64,000 nucleotides of DNA from Alishewanella agri BL06 (GTDB taxonomy: Bacteria; Pseudomonadota; Gammaproteobacteria; Enterobacterales; Alteromonadaceae): contig NZ_AKKU01000025.1 of assembly GCF_000272005.1 (NCBI RefSeq), positions 215,493 to 279,492 on the forward strand, in the 5' to 3' direction. Position 1 is the stretch's first letter, and every line of letters begins with the position of its first letter. The position numbers were made by a program, and so were the translations under genes. Positions 44,030 through 53,786 of this stretch are shown here, piece by piece. Below the pieces are notes generated by a model. That model saw nothing but the letters and a program-made list of their open reading frames with translations. It had not been told where the DNA came from and did no database searches.

Positions 44030-46933
44030 TTAATCGTGACTCACAACAATGACCCGGATCGCGTCTAATTTTAAACGGGCTTTCTCGAGGTAGGCTAAAC
44101 CTTCCTGTTGTTGTTGTTTTAAATGCGCGATTTCCTCGGGGCGTACCAGCGGGTTTACGCTTTGCAGTGCCAGCAGCCGCTGAATCGCTTCGTCTAGTTG
44201 CTGTTTGAGCTTGCTGCTCGCCGCTGTTTTTAACGCCGCCAATTGTCCTGCAGCTTGCTGCTCTGCTTTGCTAAGGAGTGGATGGATCAGCGTTTGCAGG
44301 GCGTTAACCAGCTTGGCTGCAGTTTGCCGGCCCACAGGCTTTAATTGCCGGTTAAAGTTATCAAATGGCACTTTAGCAGCCAGATCTTTGGCTGTTTTGT
44401 CGAGCAACAAACGGATCGGTGTTGGCGGCAGATAGCGATTCAGTTGCACACTTGCCGGTGCGCTGGCTTCGGCAATATAAATCAGCTCAACGAAAAAGCT
44501 GCCAACCGGTAGCGCTTTATTCGGCAATAACGCGACCGAGCTGTTGCCGAACTGCTCGTTGGTTAAAATATCTAAAGTGCCGGTAACCATCGGATGATCC
44601 CAGCTTAAAAACTGAATATCCTCTTCCGCCAGCGCGGTGGCACGATCAAAAGTAACGGTAGTACCTTCATCATCGAGGCCCGGGTAGTTCATTTGTAACT
44701 GTTCGGACGGGCGCAGAATAATACTGGTATCTGAACGGTCTTCCTGATTAACGCCAAGCAGATCCCAGGCTTTAAACATCAGCATCGGTAGCCGGACATC
44801 CTGATCTAATTGGGCGATCTCTGTCGCTAGTGCTACCGCTTTACTGCCACCCGCAGAGTTAAGTTCCAGTAAGCGGTCACGGCCTTGCTCAAGCTCGCGC
44901 TGCAATTGTCTGGCCTGCGCGGCGGTACTGTTAATTAATTCTTGCACCAGCACTGAGTCTGGTGTGGCAGAGGCAAGTAAGGGTAACAGCAGCGCTTTTT
45001 GTTGTTCAAAAATAATGCGTCCACTCTGACAAGTCGTAGCAAAAGCATTCAGCCCGTGCTGATACCAGTCAAATAAGACTTGTTGCGCACTATTGGCAAA
45101 AAAGGGCAGGTGGATCTGGATGTCATGCTGTTGCCCGATCCGATCCAGCCGGCCGATCCGTTGCTCCAGCAGATCAGGATTTAACGGTAAATCGAATAAC
45201 ACTAAATGATGAGCAAATTGGAAGTTCCGGCCCTCACTACCAATTTCAGAGCAGAGCAGCACCTGAGCACTGTACTCTTCCTGCGCAAAATAAGCGGCTG
45301 CTTTATCGCGCTCGACAATCGTCATCCCTTCATGGAATACCGCCGCTCTGACCCCTTCCAGAGTACGCAGCGCTTCTTCCAGCGCAATAGCTGTCGCCGC
45401 TTTACTGCAAATGAGTACAAATTTTGCCTGCTTATGGGCTTTTAGCAGCTGCAGTAAATAACTGACTCTGGGGTCAAATTGCCACCATTGGCTGCTCTGG
45501 CCTTCAAAATCCTGAAACACTTGCTCCGGAAAAAGTTGCGCCTGAATTCGGGTGGTTACGGGGGCGTCTTGTTGCAGATTACTAAAAACTTTTAATGCAT
45601 TTTCGTATTGTGCAGGCAACGGCAGGGCAACGGGTATCGGACAACGTTGCGGAAAGCCTTTGATGCCAGCGCGGCTGTTACGAAACAGGATTCTGCCGGT
45701 GCCGTGACGGTCCAGTAACTGTTTTAACAACGCGGCTTTCACCTCGGGTAATTCAACCTCAGTATGCACCAATTGATTTAGCAAGCTGCCACTTTCATCA
45801 TCGTCTAACAGTTGTTGCAACTGCTCAAGCAGAGGTTGTTCGAGCTGGGTCGTTTGCAGTAATTGTCTGGCCAGCTCAGCGATTTGCTGATAAGACTGCT
45901 CTTGTGCCAAAAACGTTTCATAATCATGAAAGCGCGCCGGATCCAATAAACGCAGGCGGGCGAAGTGGCTCTGATGGCCCAGTTGATCGGGTGTGGCCGT
46001 AAGCAGGATTAAGCCTGCCGTATCCTGCGCCAGTGCTTCAATGCGCTGATATTCACTACTGGCCGCTTCTGGTTGCCAGTGCAAGTGATGGGCTTCATCG
46101 ACGACCAGGATATCCCAGTGACTGCTGACAGCTTGTTCATGCCAGCTTTTCTTCTTGGTTAGAAACTCCAGGCTGCACAGTACTAGCTGCTCAGTATCAA
46201 AAGGGTTATCCGCATCTAATTGCGCTTGCTGGCAGCGCTCCTCATCGAAAATCGAGAATCGCAGGTTAAAGCGGCGCAGCATTTCAACCAGCCATTGATG
46301 CTGCAAGGATTCAGGAACGACAATTAATACCCGGCTAGCAAGGCCGGTCAGCAGTTGCTGGTGCAGGATCAGACCCGCTTCAATGGTTTTGCCCAGGCCG
46401 ACTTCGTCAGCCAGTAACACCCTGGGCGCGTGGCGCTGGGCAACTTCGCTGGCAATATAAAGCTGATGTGGAATTAAACTTACACGGCCGCCGGCTAAGC
46501 CACGCAGTGGGCTTTGTTGCAATTGTTGCTGCTGTTGCCAGCTTTGGTAACGCAGCGGGAAGTACTCAAAGCGATCAATCTGGCCGGCAAATAAACGGTC
46601 TTGCGGTTTATTAAAGCTTAAAAAATGATCCAGAAAGGTTTCCCGCAATACCACGGCTTCGCCATTATCAGTGCGTACACCATGATAACTAAGCAGCTGT
46701 TGTTGCTCGGTAACGTCTTGCACCAGCATGCTAAAGCCTTCTGCACTTTTTACTTCATCGCCACTGTTAAAACTGACACGGGTTAAAGGGGCTTCTTGCT
46801 GGGCATAGTGGCGGGTATCGCCACTGGCTGGAAACAACAAAGTTAGCATCCGCCCCTCAATCGCAATGACGGTTCCTAAACCTAAATCTGATTCCGCATC
46901 GCTGATCCAGCGCTGGCCCAGTGCAAATCTCAT
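44030..46933 (-). CDS. rapA: RNA polymerase-associated ATPase RapA
   Basis: 967 residues (E. coli 968). Two N-terminal Tudor-like domains (FALGQRWISDAESDLGLGTV) are followed by a SWI2/SNF2 helicase core: Walker A LADEVGLGKTIEAGL, DEAH box VDEAHHL, motif III TATPDQLG, motif VI QRIGRLDRIGQ. It recycles stalled RNA polymerase. I chose the ATG at 46933 because it gives the family N-terminus; the frame reaches 47005. It ends 1 nt from rluA. Confidence 0.98.
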   Translation of the reverse strand: MRFALGQRWISDAESDLGLGTVIAIEGRMLTLLFPASGDTRHYAQQEAPLTRVSFNSGDEVKSAEGFSMLVQDVTEQQQLLSYHGVRTDNGEAVVLRETFLDHFLSFNKPQDRLFAGQIDRFEYFPLRYQSWQQQQQLQQSPLRGLAGGRVSLIPHQLYIASEVAQRHAPRVLLADEVGLGKTIEAGLILHQQLLTGLASRVLIVVPESLQHQWLVEMLRRFNLRFSIFDEERCQQAQLDADNPFDTEQLVLCSLEFLTKKKSWHEQAVSSHWDILVVDEAHHLHWQPEAASSEYQRIEALAQDTAGLILLTATPDQLGHQSHFARLRLLDPARFHDYETFLAQEQSYQQIAELARQLLQTTQLEQPLLEQLQQLLDDDESGSLLNQLVHTEVELPEVKAALLKQLLDRHGTGRILFRNSRAGIKGFPQRCPIPVALPLPAQYENALKVFSNLQQDAPVTTRIQAQLFPEQVFQDFEGQSSQWWQFDPRVSYLLQLLKAHKQAKFVLICSKAATAIALEEALRTLEGVRAAVFHEGMTIVERDKAAAYFAQEEYSAQVLLCSEIGSEGRNFQFAHHLVLFDLPLNPDLLEQRIGRLDRIGQQHDIQIHLPFFANSAQQVLFDWYQHGLNAFATTCQSGRIIFEQQKALLLPLLASATPDSVLVQELINSTAAQARQLQRELEQGRDRLLELNSAGGSKAVALATEIAQLDQDVRLPMLMFKAWDLLGVNQEDRSDTSIILRPSEQLQMNYPGLDDEGTTVTFDRATALAEEDIQFLSWDHPMVTGTLDILTNEQFGNSSVALLPNKALPVGSFFVELIYIAEASAPASVQLNRYLPPTPIRLLLDKTAKDLAAKVPFDNFNRQLKPVGRQTAAKLVNALQTLIHPLLSKAEQQAAGQLAALKTAASSKLKQQLDEAIQRLLALQSVNPLVRPEEIAHLKQQQQEGLAYLEKARLKLDAIRVIVVSHD

Positions 46934-47162
46934 ACTCAATCCTGGCAGTCTAAAAATGGGGCGCCATGGTACAGCGAAATGACGGCGGATGCATCTGTTA
47001 AACAAGGGCGGCTAGTCATTTTTCTGTCATCAGAATGTCGCATGGTTAGAGGCAGCGGATTCAAAAAATTTGCGTTCAGTATAGCAGTCTCGGAGGGATG
47101 CACTATGCTGAGTAAACAGGATGAGAAACGTGGTACGTTACGAACATAAAGGAGCAGTGCCT

Positions 47163-48554
47163 ATGGCGCGGAAAAAATCGAAAGAAAAGAAAATCTACGT
47201 CCTTGATACCAACATACTGCTACACGAACCTTTCGCTTTCCTAAACTTTGAAGAACATGATGTCGTGATTCCGATGACGGTATTGGAGGAGCTGGATCAT
47301 ATTAAAGACCGGCATAAGGATGTCAGTCGTGACGCCAGGGTGGCGATCCGGGCGCTGGAGGATGTGCTCAAGGATGCTTCGCCGGAGCAAATGTTGCACG
47401 GTGTCGCCTTACCGGCCCGCAGTGATGAAAGACCCAGCGGGCATATCTTTATTATCAACGACCACCATTTAAAAGATGAAATTCCTGGCTTACCCGGTGG
47501 TGAAAACGATCACCTGATTATTAACACTGCCCTTTATTTACAGCGCGAAAAGAGTCCGGTCAAAGTCATACTGGTCACTAAAGACATCAATATGCGGCTG
47601 AAAGCTAAGGGCGCCGGGTTAAAACTGGTCGAAGATTACCGTACCGACCAATTAATCGACGATGTCAGGTTCCTATACAAAGGCTATTACAAGTTTAGCG
47701 GCGAGTTTTGGTCACAGGTTGGCGAATGCCGCACAGTAAATGAAGGGCGTGAGGTGGTGCATTACGTCAGTCGTAAAGTACTACCCAATGCCTATGTAAA
47801 TGAATACCTGATTGATGACGCTGAAACTTTTGCTGGTAAGGTGTTGGCTATTACAGAGCAGGAATTGAAAATTGCTGATTATGGCGTTGAACGGCTAATG
47901 CATCGTCATGCCTGGGGCATCCATCCGAAAAATATCTATCAGGCGATGGCTCTGCAGGCGTTGTTGGATCCGCAGATGGATCTGGTGATCCTGACCGGTC
48001 CCGCCGGTTGTGGTAAAACGCTCATTGCCTTAGCGGCAGCACTGGAATTGGTGATTGAAAAAGGGCTGTATGACAAGGTAATTGTAACAAGGAATACCCC
48101 GGAAATTGCCGAGTCGATAGGGTTTTTACCAGGTTCCGAAGAGGAGAAAATGGCGCCCTGGCTGGCGGCTATCACCGACTCGCTGGAAGTGTTACACAAA
48201 ACTGACGAACACCCGCATGCCAGCGTTAACTACATTATGGAAAAAGCCAATATTCAGTTTAAATCAGTAAACTTTATGCGTGGTCGCAGCATTCAGAATG
48301 CAATAGTCATTCTGGACGAGTGTCAGAATCTCAGCGCCGCCCAGTTAAAAACCATTATTACCCGTTGTGGTGAAGGCACTAAGTTGATTTGTTCCGGTAA
48401 CCTGTCACAAATTGACAGCAATTACCTAACCGCGGTGACCTCTGGCCTGACCTATATCGTAGAGCGATTTAAAAACTTTGAAGGCAGTACCACCATCAAT
48501 TTAAATGGCGTGGTGCGCAGTCGGCTGGCGTCTTTTGCCGAGGCAAACTTATAG
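47163..48554 (+). CDS. PIN-PhoH family ATPase
   Basis: 463 residues. N-terminal PIN nuclease domain (about 10-145, YVLDTNILLHEPFAF and DVSRDARVAIRAL) is followed by a PhoH ATPase domain (about 245-455): Walker A LTGPAGCGKTLIALA, Walker B VILDECQNL, ARCGEGTKLICSGN-like sensor. PhoH2-type proteins are RNA-acting helicases or nucleases. AGGAG lies before the ATG at 47163; the frame opens at 47121. It is divergent from rapA. Confidence 0.94.
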   Translation: MARKKSKEKKIYVLDTNILLHEPFAFLNFEEHDVVIPMTVLEELDHIKDRHKDVSRDARVAIRALEDVLKDASPEQMLHGVALPARSDERPSGHIFIINDHHLKDEIPGLPGGENDHLIINTALYLQREKSPVKVILVTKDINMRLKAKGAGLKLVEDYRTDQLIDDVRFLYKGYYKFSGEFWSQVGECRTVNEGREVVHYVSRKVLPNAYVNEYLIDDAETFAGKVLAITEQELKIADYGVERLMHRHAWGIHPKNIYQAMALQALLDPQMDLVILTGPAGCGKTLIALAAALELVIEKGLYDKVIVTRNTPEIAESIGFLPGSEEEKMAPWLAAITDSLEVLHKTDEHPHASVNYIMEKANIQFKSVNFMRGRSIQNAIVILDECQNLSAAQLKTIITRCGEGTKLICSGNLSQIDSNYLTAVTSGLTYIVERFKNFEGSTTINLNGVVRSRLASFAEANL

Positions 48555-48659
48555 GTCACTTTTCAGCTGGCAGATAGCGGCTGGTGCTATCGCCGCTATT
48601 TGACTATTCTGAAAAAAATACTATGTTGTCACTATCTTAACCTGCAGCAAGGACTGCCG

Positions 48660-49673
48660 ATGCAGAATCCAGCAACCAGCGATTTTCAGCGTAATCTGCG
48701 CATCGCTTTGGTGTTTATCTTATTGCTCTCGGTCGGAGCCGCTTTTATCCATTTCTTATTGACCCTAGACCAGCGGATGACCCGGCAGGCGAAGCAATTA
48801 GAATTAAAAGCATTACAGCTGGATATCCAACTGGCACCCTTGCTAAAACTGGGTGAATGGTTACAACAGCAGGCGCTGAGTCACTCGCCTATCATTCCGG
48901 CGTTACCTTTAACATTGTATAACCGCGATGGACAAACACTTACAGAAGCTGATGCGCAGCAACGTGCTTCTGCGGTGGAGCGGAGTTTTCTGCAGGTAAA
49001 CACCGGCGCCTTTAACGCCAGCCGCCTGCTTTATCCGTGGCTAGAGCGGGTGCTTTACACTTCTGATAGCGGCTTTATTTATTTGCAGCCACAGCAGCTG
49101 TCATTACTACAAATCCAGGCGCTCAGCCCCTGGCTAGCTGGCAATCTGAGTGCTGACAACAAAGTGGCGCTAAGCAAATCTGATGACAATAAACTGATTT
49201 TTAGCACGCCGCTGAAATTTACCTCCGGCGAAACCGGCAGACTGTTATTTGTTGTTGATATCCCAGCGCTTTTGCAGCCGTTGCAGAAGGTAACGCCGGA
49301 GGCTGATTTTCTGTTACTGGATGAAAGTGGTCAGATCCTGGGAGGCACCGTTGCCGCGAGCAGTCAGTTAGAGCAACGCTTGTTGCAGTTACAGCGGATC
49401 GGTCAACAACCTTTATCTTTGGTGATGCTGGAGCAGCGTCATGGCCTGATTAGTGAGGGGATGGCAGGCTTTCTTGGCTATTGGTTTGGTTATTTATTCG
49501 TATTGGCGGCTGCCTTGCTGGCGTTTTTTTACCGCTACAAACAAAAAGTGTTACAGCCATTGCAGCGGTTGGGGATCCATATTGAGCGGTTAGCGCGAAA
49601 TCAGGGTGGGGTCAGGCATATTCCTGGTGGTTGGGAAGAAATGTTTGATAAGATCACCCGTCTCAAACCCTGA
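48660..49673 (+). CDS. Orphan two-helix membrane sensor-like protein
   Basis: 337 residues. TM1 is about 16-36 (IALVFILLLSVGAAFIHFLL), then a periplasmic region of about 220 residues, then TM2 (about 280-300, GYWFGYLFVLAAALLAFFY) and a short tail like the first helix of a HAMP domain (VLQPLQRLGIHIERLARN). There is no kinase, cyclase or methyl-accepting domain. Either a truncated receptor or a partner for another protein. AAGGA before the ATG at 48660 supports this start over 48600. It shares the strand with the PhoH gene. Confidence 0.75.
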   Translation: MQNPATSDFQRNLRIALVFILLLSVGAAFIHFLLTLDQRMTRQAKQLELKALQLDIQLAPLLKLGEWLQQQALSHSPIIPALPLTLYNRDGQTLTEADAQQRASAVERSFLQVNTGAFNASRLLYPWLERVLYTSDSGFIYLQPQQLSLLQIQALSPWLAGNLSADNKVALSKSDDNKLIFSTPLKFTSGETGRLLFVVDIPALLQPLQKVTPEADFLLLDESGQILGGTVAASSQLEQRLLQLQRIGQQPLSLVMLEQRHGLISEGMAGFLGYWFGYLFVLAAALLAFFYRYKQKVLQPLQRLGIHIERLARNQGGVRHIPGGWEEMFDKITRLKP

Positions 49674-49709
49674 TAACGCGCAGCTAAGATAAGCTGCTGT
49701 TGGAGCAGC

Positions 49710-50558
49710 ATGAAAATAAGTCGTCAGATTACCGCGACCACTGCAGGCAGTGCCATTGAGCTACTGGCCGCTCAGGTGCCTGAACTTGCCAAGGCTAGGC
49801 TAAAAGATGCAATGCAAAAAGGGGCAGTACAACTGTTGACCAAACCGGTCAAGCGGTTGCGGCGCGCCCAATTTATGCTAAATCCCGGCGCTCAACTGGC
49901 TCTGCACTATGATGCTGAGCTTCTGCAACGCCAATGTAAACCTGCCCGGTTATTGTTTGATCAGCGGGAATACAGTATTTGGTTTAAACCGCCAGGTATG
50001 TTGAGTCAGGGTAATGAATGGGGTGACCATCTGAGTTTAATGCGTTACGCAGAGCAGCATTTGCAGCCTGCGCGGCCGATTTTTTTACTCCATCGCCTGG
50101 ATCGTGAAGCTAGCGGTTTAGTGATGTTGGCACATAATAAAAAAGCCGCAGCAGCGCTGAGTAAGCTGATTGCACAGCAACAAATCAATAAGACCTATTG
50201 GATACGGGTAAAGGGGCAGCTGGCCGCAGATTTACAAAGTCAGGCCGTTATCCGGCAGTCGCTGGATGGTAAAGCCTGCGAAAGTCGCTTTCGTGTGCTG
50301 CGTTATGATGCCAATCAGGATTACAGCGAATGCGAAGTACAACTCATTACCGGGCGCAAACATCAGATCCGACGACACTTTGCTGCAGTGGGGCATCCGG
50401 TGCTGGGCGATCCGCAATACGGCAAAGGAAACAAGTCGGCATCAGGTCTGGCGTTACAAGCAATTGCCTTAGGTTTTAACTGTCCGCTTACGCGACGCCA
50501 GCAACATTTTACGTTGCCAGCGTCGTACTACTTTGATGTGTTACAGCCTGGCCTTTAA
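49710..50558 (+). CDS. RluA-family pseudouridine synthase
   Basis: 282 residues. An N-terminal S4-like region (about 1-70, ARLKDAMQKGAVQLL) is followed by the catalytic core with LLHRLDREASGLVML (Asp nucleophile), LITGRKHQIRRHF and VGHPVLGDPQYGKG. The SIWFKPPGMLSQGNEWGDH strand is typical of the TruC/RluA branch. Target RNA unknown. It is the second RluA-type gene in the window. GGAG precedes the start. Its 3' end overlaps the convergent gene by 18 nt. Confidence 0.9.
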   Translation: MKISRQITATTAGSAIELLAAQVPELAKARLKDAMQKGAVQLLTKPVKRLRRAQFMLNPGAQLALHYDAELLQRQCKPARLLFDQREYSIWFKPPGMLSQGNEWGDHLSLMRYAEQHLQPARPIFLLHRLDREASGLVMLAHNKKAAAALSKLIAQQQINKTYWIRVKGQLAADLQSQAVIRQSLDGKACESRFRVLRYDANQDYSECEVQLITGRKHQIRRHFAAVGHPVLGDPQYGKGNKSASGLALQAIALGFNCPLTRRQQHFTLPASYYFDVLQPGL

Positions 50559-52574
50559 TTCTTGCCCGTTCAGCCAAAGTTGTAACTCACCCAGTTTGCA
50601 GGCATTCAGCATATCCGTGCGTAAATTTTCAGCCTGCCATTCGCAGGGACGTGGATGCGATGCCTCTACGTCTAACTGCCAGGTAGCCAGGTCCGTTTGA
50701 GAATTGGACGCAAGGTGCCAGCCAAACCAAATGACTTCTGGCAGCGCACTTAAATCGTCTTTTTGCCAGTGCTCCCCCAATAAGGTAGCCAATGGCAGGT
50801 TAGTACAAATAATCCGCGGCTCAGCGCCGAGGGCAGTCAGTTTCTGTTGTAGCAATTGCTGGGCTTTTGGCATTAATGCATCGGCATGCTCTGTTGGTGT
50901 CGCCAGCCAGAGCATTTCACTGCCACTGTAACAAGCTGATACCTCTGGCAAGTCCAGCTCCTGCCGTACCTGTTGCAATAACGTATTGATGACCTTGCGG
51001 CCAAAGCGCTGTTGCAGAGCGGTGCGATCACGTGGTAACAGCAGCAGCAGATTTAGTGGCGTGTTGGCCGTCTGTTGTTTTACTTTATCCCTGAATTGAC
51101 TCCATTGCCGTGGCGTCAGCTCTGTCTGGCTGGGTAAGGGCCCCGCCGGCAGCTGGCGCCGGTAGAGTTGCCAGATCACGAAGGCGGTGAAAATCAGACC
51201 TACCAGCAACAATTGCAGTAGTAACTGCCGGGATTCAGACGCAGACAACTGCTGCTGCAATGCCAACACCTCTTCGCGGACATCTGTTTGGTCAGAGCTC
51301 TGCGTCAGACTGCCCTTTAACTGGGTCATTTGTTGTTGTAAGTGTTCAGTTAATTCTTGCTGATTCAGCGTAGTCGTTTTTTCCTGGGCCAGGTACGCTT
51401 GCTGCCAATCGCCTTTCGCCGCCGCTAACAGCGCGGCACTGGTATAAAAGCGCAATTGCAGATAAGTTGCGGCTTCAGCGATATTCGGGCTTAATTCGTT
51501 CAATAATGCCGTGGCGGCCGGATACTGTTGTTGTTGATAGTACAGTCTAACCAGTGCCAGAGCCGCTTCCAGTGTGTAAGTCGCTGAATTAACCTGTCGG
51601 AATTGTTGTAGTGCTTGCTGATAGAATTGCTCAGCAGCTGGATATTGCTCGCGCAGTAGGGCCACCCGCCCCAAACTGTAGTTGACTAATGCCATCCGCA
51701 AGACATGTTGTTGCTGTTCAGCGATCAGTTTGGCTTCTTGCAATAAGCTCTCTGCTTTGTCGGTTTGCACCGGCTCCTCAAGATAGGTCTCGGCCAGATA
51801 AATCAGGGTATAAGCATAATTAGATTGGCGATCCAGAGCCCGGTAACGTTCTGCCGCCTGCTGAAAATGCTCCAGCGCTTCCGGGTGCAGATCCAGTTTG
51901 CGAAAGGCCATGCCGAGGCGAAAATGCAATGATGCCAGGCTCTCATTATCCTCCAGCTTAGATGCTAAGGTTACGCCTTGTTGCAAATAATAAAATGCTT
52001 GTTGGTACTGATTGTTTTGCAGTGCCAGCCGGCCGCCGATAATCAATGCATTCAATTCACGCGCGGGTTCATTTAATTGACGGGCAAGTTTTAAGCTGCG
52101 CTCAGCATAGGTTAACCCCTGAGCCAGTTGACCACGCAAGTTATAAGCAGAAGCAAAACTATGTAGTACATCGTTAAGTAAAAGTTGTGAGGTTTTGTCT
52201 TCGGCGTTGGATAAAATCTGTTCTGCTGCAACGAGTTGTTGGATTGCCATCTCGGCGTTCTGGTAATAAATACCGTGGATCTGTGCTTTATGATAAAAGC
52301 TTAACGCTTTTAAATAAGGTGTGACCGCTGACTGCTCAGCCTTACTGGCCGCGTCCAGGGCGGCATCACGATTATTGAGCGTTTGATAACTTTCTGACAG
52401 CACCAGGTAATCCTCAGTGCTGAGCTGATCGGTCGCCTGAGTATGCAGGGCTTCGATGTTTTTTTCCGCCGCAGCCTGACTGCTGGCGGCGTCGCGCAAA
52501 CGTTCAGATAAGCTGGTAGCACACAGTGACGGGCTACTGAAGATCACTATAAAAATTATCGCTAAAATACGCAT
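50541..52574 (-). CDS. TPR membrane protein with degenerate GGDEF-like domain
   Basis: 677 residues. A signal peptide (about 1-20) leads into a periplasmic array of at least six tetratricopeptide repeats (about 50-400), a coiled coil (about 405-450), a membrane helix (about 451-471, LLLQLLLVGLIFTAFVIWQL) and a cytoplasmic C-domain (about 485-677). This domain has the order of a diguanylate cyclase fold: LNLLLLLPRDRTALQQRFGRKV, helix, then YSGSEMLWLATP where GGDEF would lie. The active-site residues are gone (SGSEM), so it cannot make c-di-GMP. Probably a sensor or scaffold. The GGDEF link is my reading. Confidence 0.8.
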   Translation of the reverse strand: MRILAIIFIVIFSSPSLCATSLSERLRDAASSQAAAEKNIEALHTQATDQLSTEDYLVLSESYQTLNNRDAALDAASKAEQSAVTPYLKALSFYHKAQIHGIYYQNAEMAIQQLVAAEQILSNAEDKTSQLLLNDVLHSFASAYNLRGQLAQGLTYAERSLKLARQLNEPARELNALIIGGRLALQNNQYQQAFYYLQQGVTLASKLEDNESLASLHFRLGMAFRKLDLHPEALEHFQQAAERYRALDRQSNYAYTLIYLAETYLEEPVQTDKAESLLQEAKLIAEQQQHVLRMALVNYSLGRVALLREQYPAAEQFYQQALQQFRQVNSATYTLEAALALVRLYYQQQQYPAATALLNELSPNIAEAATYLQLRFYTSAALLAAAKGDWQQAYLAQEKTTTLNQQELTEHLQQQMTQLKGSLTQSSDQTDVREEVLALQQQLSASESRQLLLQLLLVGLIFTAFVIWQLYRRQLPAGPLPSQTELTPRQWSQFRDKVKQQTANTPLNLLLLLPRDRTALQQRFGRKVINTLLQQVRQELDLPEVSACYSGSEMLWLATPTEHADALMPKAQQLLQQKLTALGAEPRIICTNLPLATLLGEHWQKDDLSALPEVIWFGWHLASNSQTDLATWQLDVEASHPRPCEWQAENLRTDMLNACKLGELQLWLNGQELKARL

Positions 52575-52621
52575 GAGTTGCTCTTATTATCTGGGACGCC
52601 AGCCAGACTGGTGGCTGTAGT

Positions 52622-53575
52622 CTACCGTCTGGTTTCCATTCTGCTGTTAACAAAGTTCTGAATATTGGCTGCGATTTTCAGTACCATTCTTGTTCGCGCT
52701 TCCCGACTTGCCCAACCAATATGGGGTGTAAGCAACAAGTTCGGTAAACGACATTGCAGTAACGGATGCTCAGCCGGCGGTGGCTCAGTTTCCAGCACAT
52801 CGAGTGCTGCTGCCAGCAGCTGACCGGATTTCAGGGCTGCGATTAAGGCTTCGGTTTCAATTAAACCGCCTCGGGCAGTGTTAACCAGCACAGCCCCGGC
52901 TTTTAATTGTGCCAGTCGCTCCCGGTTAAGCAAATGCTGTGTTGCCGGTGTCAGAGGGCAGTGTAAAGATAGCACATCTGCCAGTGCCAGCGCGTTGTTA
53001 AAGGCGATCCGACCCGGGCGAATCTCTGTGACATCCGGACGTTCGGCAATTAACACCCGCATGCCAAAGGCTTTAGCCAGCTCCGCTGTGGCCTGACCCA
53101 AACTACCATAACCAACAATCACCATGGTTTTGCCGGCTAACTCGAACATTGGGTAATCGAGCAAACAAAAATTCTGACTGCGGCTCCAGTCGCCCCGTTG
53201 CACTGCCTGCTGATACTGACACAGCTGATTACTCAGGGCTAACAGCAGCGCAAACACATGTTGTGGCACTGCGGTACCGGCGTAGTCCTTGACATTAAAC
53301 ACTTGAATCCCCTGCGTTGCCGCAGCGGTTAAATCAATATTATCCATACCGGTGGCGGCAACCATAATGGCTTTTAACCGCGGCAGTTGTGCCAGCACGG
53401 CGGCATCCAGCCGGCATTTATTGACAATGGCAATGTCGGCATGTTGCAGTCTGTCAACGATATCCGCTGGCGCAGAGTACGGGAACAGCTGCAGTTCACA
53501 ACCAGGTTGTTGTAGTGCGGCTAGGTCGGCATCCCCCAGGGAGGCCGCATCTAAAAATACAATGTTGTAACGCAT
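52622..53575 (-). CDS. D-2-hydroxyacid dehydrogenase (NAD-dependent)
   Basis: 317 residues. Rossmann motif VIVGYGSLGQATAELAKAFG (about 151-170) and the catalytic triad: Arg in VNTARGGLIETEAL, Glu in LDVLETEPPP and His in LLTPHIGWAS. The sequence resembles glycerate dehydrogenase (HprA), but substrate is not certain. Cytoplasmic. It lies 47 nt downstream of nothing on its strand and about 200 bp from the divergent ABC transporter genes. Confidence 0.9.
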   Translation of the reverse strand: MRYNIVFLDAASLGDADLAALQQPGCELQLFPYSAPADIVDRLQHADIAIVNKCRLDAAVLAQLPRLKAIMVAATGMDNIDLTAAATQGIQVFNVKDYAGTAVPQHVFALLLALSNQLCQYQQAVQRGDWSRSQNFCLLDYPMFELAGKTMVIVGYGSLGQATAELAKAFGMRVLIAERPDVTEIRPGRIAFNNALALADVLSLHCPLTPATQHLLNRERLAQLKAGAVLVNTARGGLIETEALIAALKSGQLLAAALDVLETEPPPAEHPLLQCRLPNLLLTPHIGWASREARTRMVLKIAANIQNFVNSRMETRR

Positions 53576-53786
53576 TATGAGATTGATCAGCTTCGCTATT
53601 TTATAAACTGCTGTTTTAGCATAGCTTGCGATCTAATGCAGCTGTAAAGGTTGCGACTATGGTCGAAAACTCAGTGGCATCGGCTGAAATCTGTACGTTT
53701 TATTACATAATTGCTAACAAATCTGTTTTTTACGTTACGGGTGAGAGCTGATACAGTAAACAAAAATACTTACAGGTCGTGCCAAG

